Of a stretch of 64,000 bases of DNA, positions 34,501-43,357 are shown one piece after another. Numbering within the stretch: position 1 is the first letter of the stretch; every line of letters starts with the position of its first letter. Below the pieces are notes generated by a model. It did no database searches. It had not been told where the DNA came from and saw only the letters and a list, made by a program, of their open reading frames with translations. A program made the translations under genes and the position numbers. The stretch lies in the NCBI RefSeq assembly GCF_021601385.1, contig NZ_BQHO01000007.1, positions 144,080 to 208,079 of the forward strand, read 5' to 3'. The DNA is from Pseudomonas parasichuanensis (lineage in GTDB: Bacteria; Pseudomonadota; Gammaproteobacteria; Pseudomonadales; Pseudomonadaceae).

Positions 34501-34551
34501 GAATTCGGGGTAGTTGGCGGCAGGCGCACGGGGCAGCAGCTGGGCGATCAT
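31531..34551 (-). CDS. ydiJ: FAD-linked / Fe-S D-2-hydroxyacid (D-2-hydroxyglutarate) dehydrogenase, YdiJ family
   Basis: A 1006-aa fusion. The N-terminal FAD-binding PCMH domain (LTPRGGGTGTNGQSL) and FAD-oxidase C domain are followed by a ferredoxin-like segment CLACKSCAGQCPIKVNVP and a C-terminal CCG domain (ATGCCGMSGTYGHE). The family oxidises D-2-hydroxyglutarate and related hydroxyacids, passing electrons through Fe-S centres to the respiratory chain. It is divergent from a LysR regulator 151 bp away, which may control it. Confidence 0.9.
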   Translation of the reverse strand: MIAQLLPRAPAANYPEFLEALKNNGFRGQISADYGTRTVLATDNSIYQRLPQAAVFPLDADDVVRVATLMAEPRFHAIKLTPRGGGTGTNGQSLTDGIVVDLSRHMNKILEINVEERWVRVQAGTVKDQLNAALKPHGLFFAPELSTSNRATVGGMINTDASGQGSCTYGKTRDHVLELHSVLLGGERLHSLPIDDAALAQACAAPGRVGEVYRMAREIQETQGELIESTFPKLNRCLTGYDLAHLRDEQGRFNLNSVLCGAEGSLGYVVEAKLNVLPIPKYAVLVNVRYTSFMDALRDANALMAHKPLSIETVDSKVLMLAMKDIVWHSVAEYFPADPERPTLGINLVEFCGDEPDEVNARVQAFVAHLQADKGVERLGHTLAEGAEAVTRVYVMRKRSVGLLGNVEGEVRPQPFVEDTAVPPEQLADYIADFRALLDGYGLAYGMFGHVDAGVLHVRPALDMKDPAQAALVKPISDAVAALTKSYGGLLWGEHGKGLRSEYVPEYFGELYPALQRLKGAFDPHNQLNPGKICTPPDSAEGLTPVDGVTLRGDLDRSIDERVWQSFGSAVHCNGNGACYNYDPNDAMCPSWKATRERQHSPKGRASLIREWLRLQGEANIDVLAAAQRKASWLKGLPARLRNSRAQQQGQQDFSHEVYDAMAGCLACKSCAGQCPIKVNVPDFRSRFLELYHGRYQRPLRDYLIGSLEFTIPYLAHAPGLYNAVMGSKWVSKLLADQVGMVDSPLISRFNFQATLTRCRVQVASVPALRELTPAQRERSIVLVQDAFTRYFETPLLASFIELAHRLGHKVFLAPYSANGKPLHVQGFLGAFAKAAIRNGTQLKALADCGVPLVGLDPAMTLVYRQEYQKVDGLEGCPQVLLPQEWLMDVLPEQAPAKAGSYRLMAHCTEKTNVPASTKQWEQVFARMGLKLVTEATGCCGMSGTYGHEARNQETSKTIFEQSWATKLDKDGEALATGYSCRSQVKRMTEKQLRHPLEVVLQYAQR

Positions 34552-34702
34552 CGATGGATGCCTCTTTGATATCGGCTAATTCACGGAAATCCTGTCATCG
34601 CGGTATGGATTTAACATGAGCGGATGACGAATGCGCCAATGTTCCTGTAGTTTCGCGCCAGGGGCAAACGGATATTCCTGCCGCTATCAATGAGTTTTAT
34701 GA

Positions 34703-35587
34703 ATGAATTACCGCCACCTCACCCCGTCGATGTCGCTGCTGCTGGCATTCGAAGCCGCCGCCCGACATGAAAGCTACACCCGCGCCGCCGCGGAGCTTTC
34801 GCTGACGCAAAGCGCGGTGAGCCGGCAAGTGCAGGCGCTGGAGCAGCAACTGGGGCTTACCCTGTTCCGCCGCGAGGGCCGCCAGGTGCAACTGACCGAC
34901 GTCGGCCGCCTGTACCAGCGCGAGCTGAGCGAGGCGCTGGGGCGCATCCGCAGCGCCACCTTGCAGGCGCTGGCCTATCAGTCCGGGGTCGGCACCCTGC
35001 GCCTGGCCACCCTGCCGACCTTCGGCTCGAAATGGCTGCTGCCACGCCTGCATGCGTTCTACAGCGCCCACCCGGGGATGCTGGTGCATATTCATTCACG
35101 TATCGAAGCGATCAATTTCGACACCAGCGAGATCGACGCCGCCATCGGCGTGGCCAGCCACGACTTGCCGGGGCTGATCTGCCATCGCCTGCATGCCGAG
35201 GAGCTGGTGGTGATCCTGCCGCCCGAGGCCGCTGGCGAAGAGGCTGGCTGGAGCCCGGCGCGCATCAGCGGGCAAGTGCTGTTGAATGTCGCCAATAATC
35301 CACATGCCTGGGGCGAATGGTTCTCCCATCACGCCCTGCCCCACCGCGCGATGCGCCTGGGGCCGAGCTTCGAGCTGACCTCACACCTGATCCAGGCCGT
35401 GCGCGCCGGGATTGGCATCGGCCTGGTGCCGCGCATTCTGGTGCAGGAAGAGCTGGCCAGTGGCGAGCTGTTCAGCCCGGGGGAGCCGTTTGCCAGCCAA
35501 CGCAGTTATTACTTGATCTATCCGCCGCGCAACGAGGCTTTGCCTTCGTTAAGAGCGTTTCGCAGCTGGTTGCTCGAACAGATCTGA
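34703..35587 (+). CDS. LysR-family regulator (GcvA-like)
   Basis: 294 aa: an N-terminal winged helix (SMSLLLAFEAAARHESYTRA, LTQSAVSRQVQALE) and a substrate-binding domain typical of the GcvA/AmpR subgroup (LRLATLPTFGSKWLLPRL). It is divergent from the ydiJ-like gene, the usual arrangement for a LysR target. Ligand unknown. Confidence 0.88.
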   Translation: MNYRHLTPSMSLLLAFEAAARHESYTRAAAELSLTQSAVSRQVQALEQQLGLTLFRREGRQVQLTDVGRLYQRELSEALGRIRSATLQALAYQSGVGTLRLATLPTFGSKWLLPRLHAFYSAHPGMLVHIHSRIEAINFDTSEIDAAIGVASHDLPGLICHRLHAEELVVILPPEAAGEEAGWSPARISGQVLLNVANNPHAWGEWFSHHALPHRAMRLGPSFELTSHLIQAVRAGIGIGLVPRILVQEELASGELFSPGEPFASQRSYYLIYPPRNEALPSLRAFRSWLLEQI

Positions 35588-35672
35588 AGGCCTCATCGCC
35601 GGCAAGCCGGCTCCCACAATTGACGGTGATCGCTGTCACTGTGGGAGCCGGCTTGCCGGCGATGAGGCCGGA
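35588..35672. repeat. Inverted REP pair (GCCGGCAAGCCGGCTCCCAC family)
   Basis: Starts immediately after the lysR stop. The arms CCTCATCGCCGGCAAGCCGG and its complement flank about 20 bp of spacer. Confidence 0.9.
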
Positions 35673-35684
35673 ACAGGCAACAAA

Positions 35685-35715
35685 AAACCCGATGCCAGTC
35701 GCCCGGCATCGGGTT
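35685..35715. terminator. Bidirectional terminator lysR / aroP
   Basis: Stem AAACCCGATGCC/GGCATCGGGTTT with A and T runs, between the convergent lysR and aroP genes. Confidence 0.9.
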
Positions 35716-35735
35716 TCTTGAATCAGCCTCAGCGC

Positions 35736-37154
35736 TTACTTGGCAACCGTGCCAGCCGCACCGTTGGCCTGCGAGCCACGCTTGCTCTTGAGCATGTAGG
35801 CCACATACATCACCACCAGCCATACCGGCATCGCATACACCGACACCTGGATGCCCGGGATCTGCAGCATGATGCCCAGGATCAGCACCACGAACGCCAG
35901 CACCACATAGTTGCCGTAGGGGTACCACAGCGCCTTGAACAGCGGCTTCTGGCCAGTACGGTCGAGGTGTTGACGGAACTTCAGGTGCGAGTAGCTGATC
36001 ATCGCCCAGTTGATGACCAGGGTCGCCACCACCAGCGACATCAACAGCTCCAGGGCATTCTGCGGCATCCAGTAGTTGAGCAGCACCGCGATCAGGGTCA
36101 CGGCCGCCGACACCAGGATCGAACGTACCGGCACGCCGCGCTTGTCCACCTTGGCCAGCGCCGCCGGGGCATCGCCCTGCTCGGCCATGCCCAGGAGCAT
36201 ACGGGCGTTGCAGTAGGTACCGCTGTTGTACACCGACAATGCAGCGGTCAGCACCACGAAGTTCAGCAGATGCGCGGCCACGTCACTGCCCAGCAGCGAG
36301 AACACCTGGACGAACGGGCTGCTGCCATAGCTGCCACCGGAGGCGTCGATGCTGGCGACCAGGGTGTCCCACGGCGTCAGCGACAGCAGTACCACCAGTG
36401 CACCGACGTAGAAGATCAGGATGCGGTAGATGACCTGGTTGATGGCCTTGGGGATCACGGTCTTCGGCTTGTCGGCCTCTGCAGCGGTGAAGCCGAGCAT
36501 TTCCAGGCCACCGAAGGAGAACATGATGAACGCCAGGGCCATCACCAGGCCGCTGACCCCATTGGGGAAGAAGCCGCCATGGGCCCACAGGTTGGTGACC
36601 GTGGCCTCAGGGCCGCCGCTACCGCTGGTCAGCAGGTAGGCACCCAGGCCGATCATGCCGACGATGGCAGCCACCTTGATGATGGCGAACCAGAACTCGG
36701 CCTCGCCGAAGAACTTCACGTTCATCAGGTTGATGGCGTTGATCAGCAGGAAGAACCCTGCCGCGGTGACCCAGGTCGGGATCTCCGGCCACCAGTAATG
36801 GACGTACTTGCCCACCGCCGACAGTTCCGACATGCCGACCAGGATGTACAGCACCCAGCAGTTCCAGCCCGACAGGAAGCCGGCGAAACCGCCCCAGTAC
36901 TTGTGCGCGAAGTGGCTGAAGGAGCCGGCCACCGGCTCCTCGACGATCATCTCGCCCAGCTGGCGCATGATCATGAAGGCAATGAAGCCGCAGATGGCGT
37001 AGCCGAGGATCATCGACGGACCCGCGGATTTCATCACGCCGGCCGAGCCGAGGAACAATCCGGTGCCGATGGCGCCGCCCAGGGCGATCAGCTGGATATG
37101 GCGATTCTTCAAGCCACGCTTGAGTTCGCCGGACTGTGAGGTATGTCCACTCAT
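35736..37154 (-). CDS. aroP: Aromatic amino acid permease AroP
   Basis: A 472-aa APC-family inner membrane symporter with 12 helices. N-terminal GELKRGLKNRHIQLIALGGA, EEPVAGSFSHFAHKYWG and the central FSFGGLEMLGFTAAEAD block closely match AroP of P. putida and E. coli. It likely imports Phe, Tyr and Trp, which fits the nearby phh genes. The ATG at 37154 gives MSGHTSQSGE; longer starts extend into non-family sequence. Confidence 0.85.
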   Translation of the reverse strand: MSGHTSQSGELKRGLKNRHIQLIALGGAIGTGLFLGSAGVMKSAGPSMILGYAICGFIAFMIMRQLGEMIVEEPVAGSFSHFAHKYWGGFAGFLSGWNCWVLYILVGMSELSAVGKYVHYWWPEIPTWVTAAGFFLLINAINLMNVKFFGEAEFWFAIIKVAAIVGMIGLGAYLLTSGSGGPEATVTNLWAHGGFFPNGVSGLVMALAFIMFSFGGLEMLGFTAAEADKPKTVIPKAINQVIYRILIFYVGALVVLLSLTPWDTLVASIDASGGSYGSSPFVQVFSLLGSDVAAHLLNFVVLTAALSVYNSGTYCNARMLLGMAEQGDAPAALAKVDKRGVPVRSILVSAAVTLIAVLLNYWMPQNALELLMSLVVATLVINWAMISYSHLKFRQHLDRTGQKPLFKALWYPYGNYVVLAFVVLILGIMLQIPGIQVSVYAMPVWLVVMYVAYMLKSKRGSQANGAAGTVAK

Positions 37155-37749
37155 GAACGAAGTCACCTGCTTGTTTTTATCTGTGACGGAATCGGACCCA
37201 CCGCGCTCGTGGCGCAGCGGAATGGGCAAGGTGGTTACCTTGGGTTCTTGGACGGGCCTGTCGCGGTGGGCACGGGGCCCAGGGCGAATCAACCGGGTGT
37301 CAGCAAGAGTGCGCGGTACGCAAGGGGGTCACAGGTAAAACGCGGCGCATTGTATACCCCTGCAAACGCGCAGGCGTCAACGCGTTGCATCGTTTCCTGT
37401 GGAAAAAACGCAGCGGTCCTGGGGTGAAGGCCTGAAAAGGCGGAGTGATCGGCGTACATGGCGCCTCCATTTGTTGTTCTGTAACCGGGCTCTGTGGCCA
37501 GGCGTTGCACACGGCAATGGCGCTATATCAACGTGTGGGCGGGGTTTGGACAAGGGGGCGGATCGAGGGCGGAAGGCTCTGGAATGGCGGATGCGGCAAG
37601 TTCTGTTTACAGCGGTAGGAAAAATCTGGTTTGGCCGGGAATTTTGCCACGATTCGTATAGATTTCTTTACATGGCGGTTCGAAAACTTTCCAAAACCTA
37701 AAAAAATTTCTTTTGAATCAGCTATTTGTGCAGCGTAAGCCCTCACACC
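37155..37749. other. Long intergenic region upstream of aroP
   Basis: About 595 bp (to the REP pair). Open frames here, such as 37399-37701 on the plus strand, have no recognisable protein features and are probably spurious. It should contain the aroP promoter. Near 37348-37400 there are short inverted elements (TGCAAACGCGCAGG, CAACGCGTTGCA). The stretch 37600-37720 is AT-rich compared with its surroundings. Nothing else recognised. Confidence 0.55.
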
Positions 37750-37865
37750 TGTAGGGTCGGCCTTGTGCCGCGAAAGGGCTGCACAGCAGCCCCGGGATCT
37801 CAAGTAGCCTCAAGATCGCAGGGGCCGCTTTGCGGCCTTTTCGCGGCACAAGGCCGCTCCTACAG
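37750..37865. repeat. Inverted REP pair (GGAGCGGCCTTGTGCCGCG family)
   Basis: TGTAGGGTCGGCCTTGTGCC and the inverted GGCACAAGGCCGCTCCTACA enclose two shorter hairpins (GGGCTGC/GCAGCCC, GGCCGC/GCGGCC). The left arm has one altered base in the core. Confidence 0.9.
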
Positions 37866-37888
37866 GGGTCGCGTAGATTCGCCGGGCA

Positions 37889-37914
37889 CAAAAAAGCCAG
37901 CCCGAAGGCTGGCT
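37889..37914 (-). terminator. Terminator of rluB
   Basis: Stem AGCCAGC/GCTGGCT with loop CTTCGG on the minus strand, followed by TTTTTT. It lies 19 bp after the rluB stop. Confidence 0.9.
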
Positions 37915-37933
37915 CTTTCACTGCAAGGGCCGA

Positions 37934-38998
37934 TCAGCCACGCGGCTTGCCGCGACCACGGCCGGCCGGCTTGTCGCCGTCCGGGCGGGCGGGACGCTTG
38001 CGCATGTCGCTCGGGCGCTCGGCCACCGCGCTTCCACGGCTGCCCTTGCGCGGTGCAGCCTCTTCACGCGGCGCACGAGCCGGACGCTCGGCCTGACCTT
38101 CACCGGCCGGACGCAGGGTGCGCACACGCTCGCCACGGCCCAGCGGGCGGGTCGATTTGCGCTGCATGCGCTCCATCTTGTCCTTGGCCTTGAGGTTCAG
38201 CGTTGGCAGCGCAACCGGCTGCAGGCCCACTTCGGCGGCCAGGATGTCGATCTCACCCTGGCTCATTTCGCGCCAGCGGCCCATCGGCAGGTCGGAGTTG
38301 AGGAACACCGGGCCGAAGCGCACGCGCTTCAGGCGGCTGACCACAACGCCCTGGGACTCCCACAAGCGACGCACTTCACGGTTGCGGCCTTCCATCACCA
38401 CGCAGTGGTACCAGTGGTTGAAGCCTTCACCGCCCGGGGCCTTCTGGATGTCGGTGAACTTGGCCGGGCCGTCCTCGAGCATCACGCCAGCCTTGAGGCG
38501 CTCGACCATGTCGTCGTCGACCTCACCGCGCACGCGCACGGCGTACTCGCGGTCCATCTCGTAGGACGGGTGCATCAGGCGGTTGGCCAGCTCACCGTCG
38601 GTGGTGAACAGCAGCAGGCCGGTGGTGTTGATGTCCAGGCGGCCGATGTTGATCCAGCGGCCCTCTTTAGGGCGCGGCAGGCGGTCGAACACGGTCGGGC
38701 GGCCTTCCGGGTCGTCACGGGTGCAGATTTCGCCATCGGGCTTGTTGTACATGATCACGCGGCGGGTCGCTTCGGCGGCCTCGACACGCTTGATCAGCTT
38801 GCCGTCGACGGTAATGGCGTCGTGCAGGTCGACGCGAAGGCCCAAGGTGGCCTCGACACCGTTGACCTTGATACGGCCCTGGCTGATCCAGGCCTCGACG
38901 TCACGACGCGAGCCCACGCCGATGCGCGCCAGCACTTTCTGCAGCTTTTCGCCGGACGGAGGGGTGGGTTGTTGGTCCTGCAGGTCTTGCTCACTCAT
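37934..38998 (-). CDS. rluB: 23S rRNA pseudouridine(2605) synthase RluB
   Basis: A 354-aa enzyme. An S4 RNA-binding domain (GEKLQKVLARIGVGSRRDVE) is followed by the RsuA/RluB catalytic domain with the Asp in GRLDINTTGLLLFT, and a long basic low-complexity tail rich in Arg, Gly and Pro that probably binds rRNA. The ATG at 38998 (MSEQDLQDQ) is favoured. It sits downstream of scpAB, a common gammaproteobacterial order. Confidence 0.93.
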   Translation of the reverse strand: MSEQDLQDQQPTPPSGEKLQKVLARIGVGSRRDVEAWISQGRIKVNGVEATLGLRVDLHDAITVDGKLIKRVEAAEATRRVIMYNKPDGEICTRDDPEGRPTVFDRLPRPKEGRWINIGRLDINTTGLLLFTTDGELANRLMHPSYEMDREYAVRVRGEVDDDMVERLKAGVMLEDGPAKFTDIQKAPGGEGFNHWYHCVVMEGRNREVRRLWESQGVVVSRLKRVRFGPVFLNSDLPMGRWREMSQGEIDILAAEVGLQPVALPTLNLKAKDKMERMQRKSTRPLGRGERVRTLRPAGEGQAERPARAPREEAAPRKGSRGSAVAERPSDMRKRPARPDGDKPAGRGRGKPRG

Positions 38999-39150
38999 CT
39001 GGGCACCTCCCGGTGTATTAGTGAAAGCGTTTTTTGGCGACGGATGCGCCAAAGGGGCGCGCATCATACGCGGTTCGACGCCCGAACGCACTGGAGGGTA
39101 GGGGTTTTTTCGAAGCTTTGGATCGTTTTCTGCCGAGTGACCTGCTTTAC

Positions 39151-39176
39151 CTGTGCCGGCGAAGGGGCCGGCACAG
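39151..39176 (-). terminator. Hairpin downstream of scpB
   Basis: CTGTGCCGGC/GCCGGCACAG stem with a GAAGGG loop, 15 bp past the scpB stop, without a T run. Weak terminator or mRNA end structure. Confidence 0.5.
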
Positions 39177-39190
39177 GCTATACAAAACAA

Positions 39191-39958
39191 TCAGGATTGC
39201 AGCTTATCCTCAGCCTCAGGAAACTGTTCTTCTTCGCGCAAATCATCGAAATCAGTCTTGAGCCCTTCTTCCATCGCATCCAGCTCCACCAGCAGCGTGC
39301 GGAAGCTGGTCTCATCCTTCGGCGGCGGCTCTTCGCCCTCCTCGCCCAAACTGGCATCGGCCAAGGCCTGAAGATGCGCAGGCACCGGCGCCTCGTCCGG
39401 GTCATCGGGCAGCGGTTCGGGCTCCAATTCACGCAGCTCAGCCAACGCCGGCAACTGGTCGAGGCTCTTTAGATTGAAGTGATCAAGAAACGCCTTGGTG
39501 GTGGCGAACATCGCCGGCCGCCCGGGCACCTCACGGTAACCGACGATGCGGATCCACTCGCGCTCCATCAAGGTCTTGATGATGTTGCTGTTCACCGCCA
39601 CCCCCCGCACATCCTCGATCTCGCCGCGGGTGATGGGTTGGCGATAAGCAATCAGCGCAATGGTTTCAAGCAGGGCACGGGAATAGCGCTGCGGGCGCTC
39701 TTCCCATAGGCGGCCGACCCAGGGCGCATAGTTTTCGCGAATCTGCAGGCGGTAACCGGTGGCCACCTCCTTGAGCTCGAAGGCGCGGCCATTGCAAGAC
39801 TTGCCGAGCACCTCCAGAGCTTTCTTGAAGACAGCCGGCGCCGGGCGCTCGCCCTCTTCGAACAGTTCGTACAGGCGTTCCAGGGATTGCGGCTTGCCCG
39901 AGGCTAGCAGGAAGGCCTCGATCAATGAGGCGAGTTCGCGGGGTTCGTTCAGGTTCAT
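39191..39958 (-). CDS. scpB: Segregation and condensation protein ScpB
   Basis: 255-aa winged-helix subunit of the SMC-ScpAB complex. ALLETIALIAYRQPITRGEI and RGVAVNSNIIKTLMEREWIR are typical of the family. The acidic C-terminal extension (about 65 residues) is longer than in Gram-positives. It lies 12 bp after scpA. Confidence 0.93.
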   Translation of the reverse strand: MNLNEPRELASLIEAFLLASGKPQSLERLYELFEEGERPAPAVFKKALEVLGKSCNGRAFELKEVATGYRLQIRENYAPWVGRLWEERPQRYSRALLETIALIAYRQPITRGEIEDVRGVAVNSNIIKTLMEREWIRIVGYREVPGRPAMFATTKAFLDHFNLKSLDQLPALAELRELEPEPLPDDPDEAPVPAHLQALADASLGEEGEEPPPKDETSFRTLLVELDAMEEGLKTDFDDLREEEQFPEAEDKLQS

Positions 39959-39970
39959 GGGGTCGTCAGG

Positions 39971-40798
39971 TCACTCTGCCCGGGCGCGGACGTGGATCGG
40001 GGCGAAAGCCTCATTTTGCACCAGTTCGATCAGCGATTCCTTCACCAGCTCAAGAATGGCCATGAAGGTCACCACCACCCCAAGCTTGCCTTCCTCGGCG
40101 GCGAACAGCTCGACGAAGGGGACGAACTCGCCCCCCTTGAGGCGTTCGAGCACCTGGCTCATGCGCTCGCGGGTGGACAGTGTCTCGCGGGTGATCTGGT
40201 GGCTTTCGAACAGGTCGTTGCGGCGCATGACCTCGGCCATGGACAACAGGATCTCTTCCAGGGCCACGTCGGGCAGCAGCTTGCGCACCTTGGCCTGCGG
40301 CGCATCCAGCTGCGGCACTACAACCTCGCGGCCCACCCGTGGCAACTCATCGATACCCTCGGCGGCAGCCTTGAAGCGCTCGTACTCCTGCAGCCGGCGG
40401 ATCAGCTCGGCGCGCGGGTCGCCCTCTTCCTCCTCCACTTCGGTGGAGCGCGGCAGCAGCATGCGCGACTTGATCTCGGCCAGCATCGCGGCCATCACCA
40501 GGTACTCGGCGGCCAGCTCCAGGCGCACGTTCTTCATCAGCTCGACATAGCTCATGTACTGGCGGGTGATTTCCGCCACCGGGATATCGAGGATGTCGAC
40601 GTTCTGCTTGCGGATCAGGTACAGCAGCAGGTCCAACGGGCCTTCGAAGGCTTCGAGGAAGACTTCCAGGGCGTCCGGCGGGATGTACAGATCGACTGGC
40701 AGTTCGGTCAGGGCTTCGCCATAGACCAGGGCCAACTGCAGCTGGAAAGGCGTCTCGGCCTCGCTGGCCGGCGCCTCGGGCGCGTCCACCTGGCTCAC
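39971..40798 (-). CDS. scpA: Segregation and condensation protein ScpA
   Basis: 275-aa kleisin that bridges SMC heads. The diagnostic FEGPLDLLLYLIRKQNVDI lies about residue 50 and the C-terminal winged helix near the end. The start is a GTG at 40798 that overlaps the stop codon of the preceding gene (GTGA), so translation is coupled. Confidence 0.93.
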   Translation of the reverse strand: MSQVDAPEAPASEAETPFQLQLALVYGEALTELPVDLYIPPDALEVFLEAFEGPLDLLLYLIRKQNVDILDIPVAEITRQYMSYVELMKNVRLELAAEYLVMAAMLAEIKSRMLLPRSTEVEEEEGDPRAELIRRLQEYERFKAAAEGIDELPRVGREVVVPQLDAPQAKVRKLLPDVALEEILLSMAEVMRRNDLFESHQITRETLSTRERMSQVLERLKGGEFVPFVELFAAEEGKLGVVVTFMAILELVKESLIELVQNEAFAPIHVRARAE

Positions 40799-41424
40799 GC
40801 GTTGGCCAGGAACGGGGTGGGGTCGCCGCAGCCTTCGCGAATCAGCTCGGGCTCATCGCCCGACAGGTCGATGATGGTGGACGCTTTCAGGTCACCGAAA
40901 CCGCCATCAATCACCAGGTCGACACGGTGTTCCAGCCGTCCACGGATCTCATAGGGGTCGGTCATCGGCTCGCTATCGCCCGGCAGGATCAGGCTCACGC
41001 TCATCAACGGCTCACCCAACTCGGCCAGCAGCGCCAGGGTGATGGCATGGTCCGGCACACGCAGGCCGATGGTGCGGCGCTTCTCGTGCAGCAACAGGCG
41101 CGGTACCTCGCGGGTGCCGTTGAGGATGAAGGTATAAGGCCCCGGCACATGGGCCTTGAGCAGGCGGAAAGTGCCGGTATCGACCTTGGCATACAGCCCC
41201 AGCTGCGACATGTCGCAACACATCAGGGTGAAGTTGTGCGACTTGTCCAGGCCGCGCAGGCGACGCACCCGCTCGATCGCCGCCTTGTCGCCGATCTGGC
41301 AACCCAGGGCGTAGGCCGAATCGGTCGGGTAAACCACCACGCCGCCCTTGCGGATGATCTCCACCGCCTGGCGGATCAAACGGGGTTGCGGGTTCTCCGG
41401 ATGAATCTGGAAAAATTGGCTCAC
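40795..41424 (-). CDS. yciO: Sua5/YciO/YrdC-family protein YciO
   Basis: 209 aa, related to the threonylcarbamoyl-adenylate synthases but in the YciO subgroup, whose role is not established. N-terminal SQFFQIHPENPQPRLIRQAV and VVVYPTDSAYALGCQ match YciO. The GTG at 41424 with an AGGA site upstream gives the family length; an ATG at 41460 would overlap the PHP gene. Confidence 0.88.
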   Translation of the reverse strand: MSQFFQIHPENPQPRLIRQAVEIIRKGGVVVYPTDSAYALGCQIGDKAAIERVRRLRGLDKSHNFTLMCCDMSQLGLYAKVDTGTFRLLKAHVPGPYTFILNGTREVPRLLLHEKRRTIGLRVPDHAITLALLAELGEPLMSVSLILPGDSEPMTDPYEIRGRLEHRVDLVIDGGFGDLKASTIIDLSGDEPELIREGCGDPTPFLANA

Positions 41425-41437
41425 GAAGTCGTCCTGT

Positions 41438-42298
41438 TCATACCGCCATAGGCTGTTCATGTCGGAATCGGCGCCACAGGGGTGGCAGGTCCTCAGGCAA
41501 TGGCCGGTAGGCACCGATCTCGCCCCAGGTGCCGGGGCCGTGGAAATCACTGCCAGCGCTTGCCAGCAGGCCGAACTCACGGGTGAGGATGGACATCGTC
41601 CCCACCTGCTCGGGCGGCATCATCCCATTGACCACTTCCAGTGCCTGCCCACCTGCCTGAATATAGTCGGCAATCAGCCGTCTGCGCTTGCTGCGGGTCA
41701 GTTCGTAGTGCATGGGATGGGCCAGGCTCACCCACGCATTGGACTCGCGCAGGGTGGCAACGGTTTCCTCGAGCGTCGGCCAGTGCAGTTTGACGTCACC
41801 CAGCTTGCCGGCGCCCAGCCACTTGCGAAACGCTTCGCCACGGTCCTTGACGAAGCCTGCGCGCACCATGAACTCGGCAAAATGCGGGCGCGCCGGGGCG
41901 TTGCCGCTGTCGCCCAGCTCCTGCTGCACCGCCCGCGCACCTTCGAGCGCCCCGGGCATGCCCTTGGCGGCCAGCTTGCGATCGATCTCTTCGGCGCGCA
42001 GCCAGCGGCCACGGTGAAGGTTTTCGATAGCTTCGAGCAAGGGTGGTGCATCGAGGGAGAAGTCGTAACCCAATACATGGATGGTCGCGCCACCCCAGGT
42101 ACACGAAAGCTCCACGCCACTGACCCAGTGCATGCCATTGTCGAGGCAGGCCTGGCGGGCCTCGGGCAGCCCCTCGAGGGTGTCGTGGTCGGTGAGCGAC
42201 AAGGTCCGCACCCCATGCTCATGGGCCCGGGCGACCAGTGCCGTGGGCGACAGGGCGCCGTCGGAGGCCGTGCTGTGACAGTGCAGATCAACATTCAT
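41438..42298 (-). CDS. PHP-domain phosphoesterase (RNase AM/YciV type)
   Basis: 286 aa with the PHP metal-site motifs [11 protein letters not shown] at the N-terminus, [10 protein letters not shown] and GSDFHGPGT at the C-terminus. Relatives (YciV/RnmA) remove nucleotides from RNA 5' ends or act on 3',5'-bisphosphate. It is probably the first gene of the PHP-yciO-scpA-scpB-rluB operon; 67 bp separate it from divergent yciB. Confidence 0.9.
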   Translation of the reverse strand: MNVDLHCHSTASDGALSPTALVARAHEHGVRTLSLTDHDTLEGLPEARQACLDNGMHWVSGVELSCTWGGATIHVLGYDFSLDAPPLLEAIENLHRGRWLRAEEIDRKLAAKGMPGALEGARAVQQELGDSGNAPARPHFAEFMVRAGFVKDRGEAFRKWLGAGKLGDVKLHWPTLEETVATLRESNAWVSLAHPMHYELTRSKRRRLIADYIQAGGQALEVVNGMMPPEQVGTMSILTREFGLLASAGSDFHGPGTWGEIGAYRPLPEDLPPLWRRFRHEQPMAV

Positions 42299-42365
42299 GG
42301 TGGAGCGCTTTCGCTGGAATCGATGTTTGTTATTATGCCGTCACATCCCGCTTCTGGCTGCCACT

Positions 42366-42962
42366 GTGAAACAATTCATCGATTTCATCCCGCTGCTGCT
42401 GTTCTTCGTCGTCTACAAACTGGACCCACGCCCGGTCGAATTCGCCGGTCACAGCTTTGAATTCGGCGGTATCTACAGCGCCACGGCGATGCTTATCCTC
42501 AGTTCGCTGGTGGTCTACGGCGCCCTGTTCCTGCGCCACCGCAAGCTTGAGAAGGGCCAGTTGCTGACCCTGGTCGCCTGCCTGGTGTTCGGCGGCCTGA
42601 CCCTGGCCTTCCACAGCGAAACCTTCCTCAAATGGAAGGCGCCGGTGGTCAACTGGCTGTTCGCCCTGGCCTTCGCCGGCAGCCACTTCATCGGTGACCG
42701 GGTGCTGATCAAGCGCATCATGGGCCATGCCCTGACACTTCCAGAAACAGTCTGGACTCGCCTGAACCTGGCGTGGATTGCCTTCTTCCTCGTCTGCGGT
42801 GCCGCCAACCTGTTCGTCGCCTTCACCTTCCAGGACTTCTGGGTCGACTTCAAAGTGTTCGGCAGCCTGGGCATGACCGTGATTTTCCTGGTGGCCCAGG
42901 GTGTGTATCTCTCACGCCACCTGCACGACACCGACCCCTCAATTTCCAAACCCAAGGACTGA
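42366..42962 (+). CDS. yciB: Inner membrane septation protein YciB (IspZ)
   Basis: A 198-aa membrane protein with five to six helices, linked to cell division and envelope synthesis. N-terminal [17 protein letters not shown] and [17 protein letters not shown] are diagnostic. The start is GTG at 42366; the longer ATG frame begins inside the divergent PHP promoter. Confidence 0.92.
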   Translation: MKQFIDFIPLLLFFVVYKLDPRPVEFAGHSFEFGGIYSATAMLILSSLVVYGALFLRHRKLEKGQLLTLVACLVFGGLTLAFHSETFLKWKAPVVNWLFALAFAGSHFIGDRVLIKRIMGHALTLPETVWTRLNLAWIAFFLVCGAANLFVAFTFQDFWVDFKVFGSLGMTVIFLVAQGVYLSRHLHDTDPSISKPKD

Positions 42963-42963
42963 C

Positions 42964-43263
42964 ATGCTCTACGCCATCATCGCCAGCGACGTCGCGAACT
43001 CCCTGGAAAAACGCCTGGCCGCCCGCCCCGCCCACATCGAGCGCCTGCAGCAGCTCAAGGCCGAAGGCCGTGTGGTACTGGCCGGCCCGCACCCGGCCAT
43101 CGACAGCAACGACCCAGGTGAAGCCGGCTTCAGCGGCAGCCTGATCGTCGCCGAGTTCGAGTCGCTGGTCGCCGCCCAGGCCTGGGCCGACGCCGACCCG
43201 TACATTGCCGCCGGCGTCTACGACAAGGTCGTGGTCAAGCCGTTCAAGCAAGTCCTGCCCTGA
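42964..43263 (+). CDS. yciI: YciI family protein
   Basis: A 99-aa ferredoxin-like fold protein starting [19 protein letters not shown] with a conserved His-Asp pair ([14 protein letters not shown]). The family resembles muconolactone isomerase, but the reaction is unknown. It starts one base after the yciB stop; this pairing is common. Confidence 0.92.
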   Translation: MLYAIIASDVANSLEKRLAARPAHIERLQQLKAEGRVVLAGPHPAIDSNDPGEAGFSGSLIVAEFESLVAAQAWADADPYIAAGVYDKVVVKPFKQVLP

Positions 43264-43357
43264 CCGCACCACGGCGGCAGGCCACGCGCATGCCGCCGCT
43301 CATCAATTGCGACGACCGGCCGACAACCTCCTGAACCGACAAGAATCAGGAGTTCCA

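Noticed and set aside
31537-34569. A ~1010-codon open frame antisense to the YdiJ-like gene
   Set aside because: Low-complexity, no domain, and fully explained by codon bias of the sense gene. The same applies to 12956-15310 (antisense to astD/aruG) and 61503-63749 (antisense to the adhesin).
37399-37701. 100-codon plus-strand ORF upstream of aroP
   Set aside because: Composition and order of residues look random, no ribosome site, and no domain recognised.
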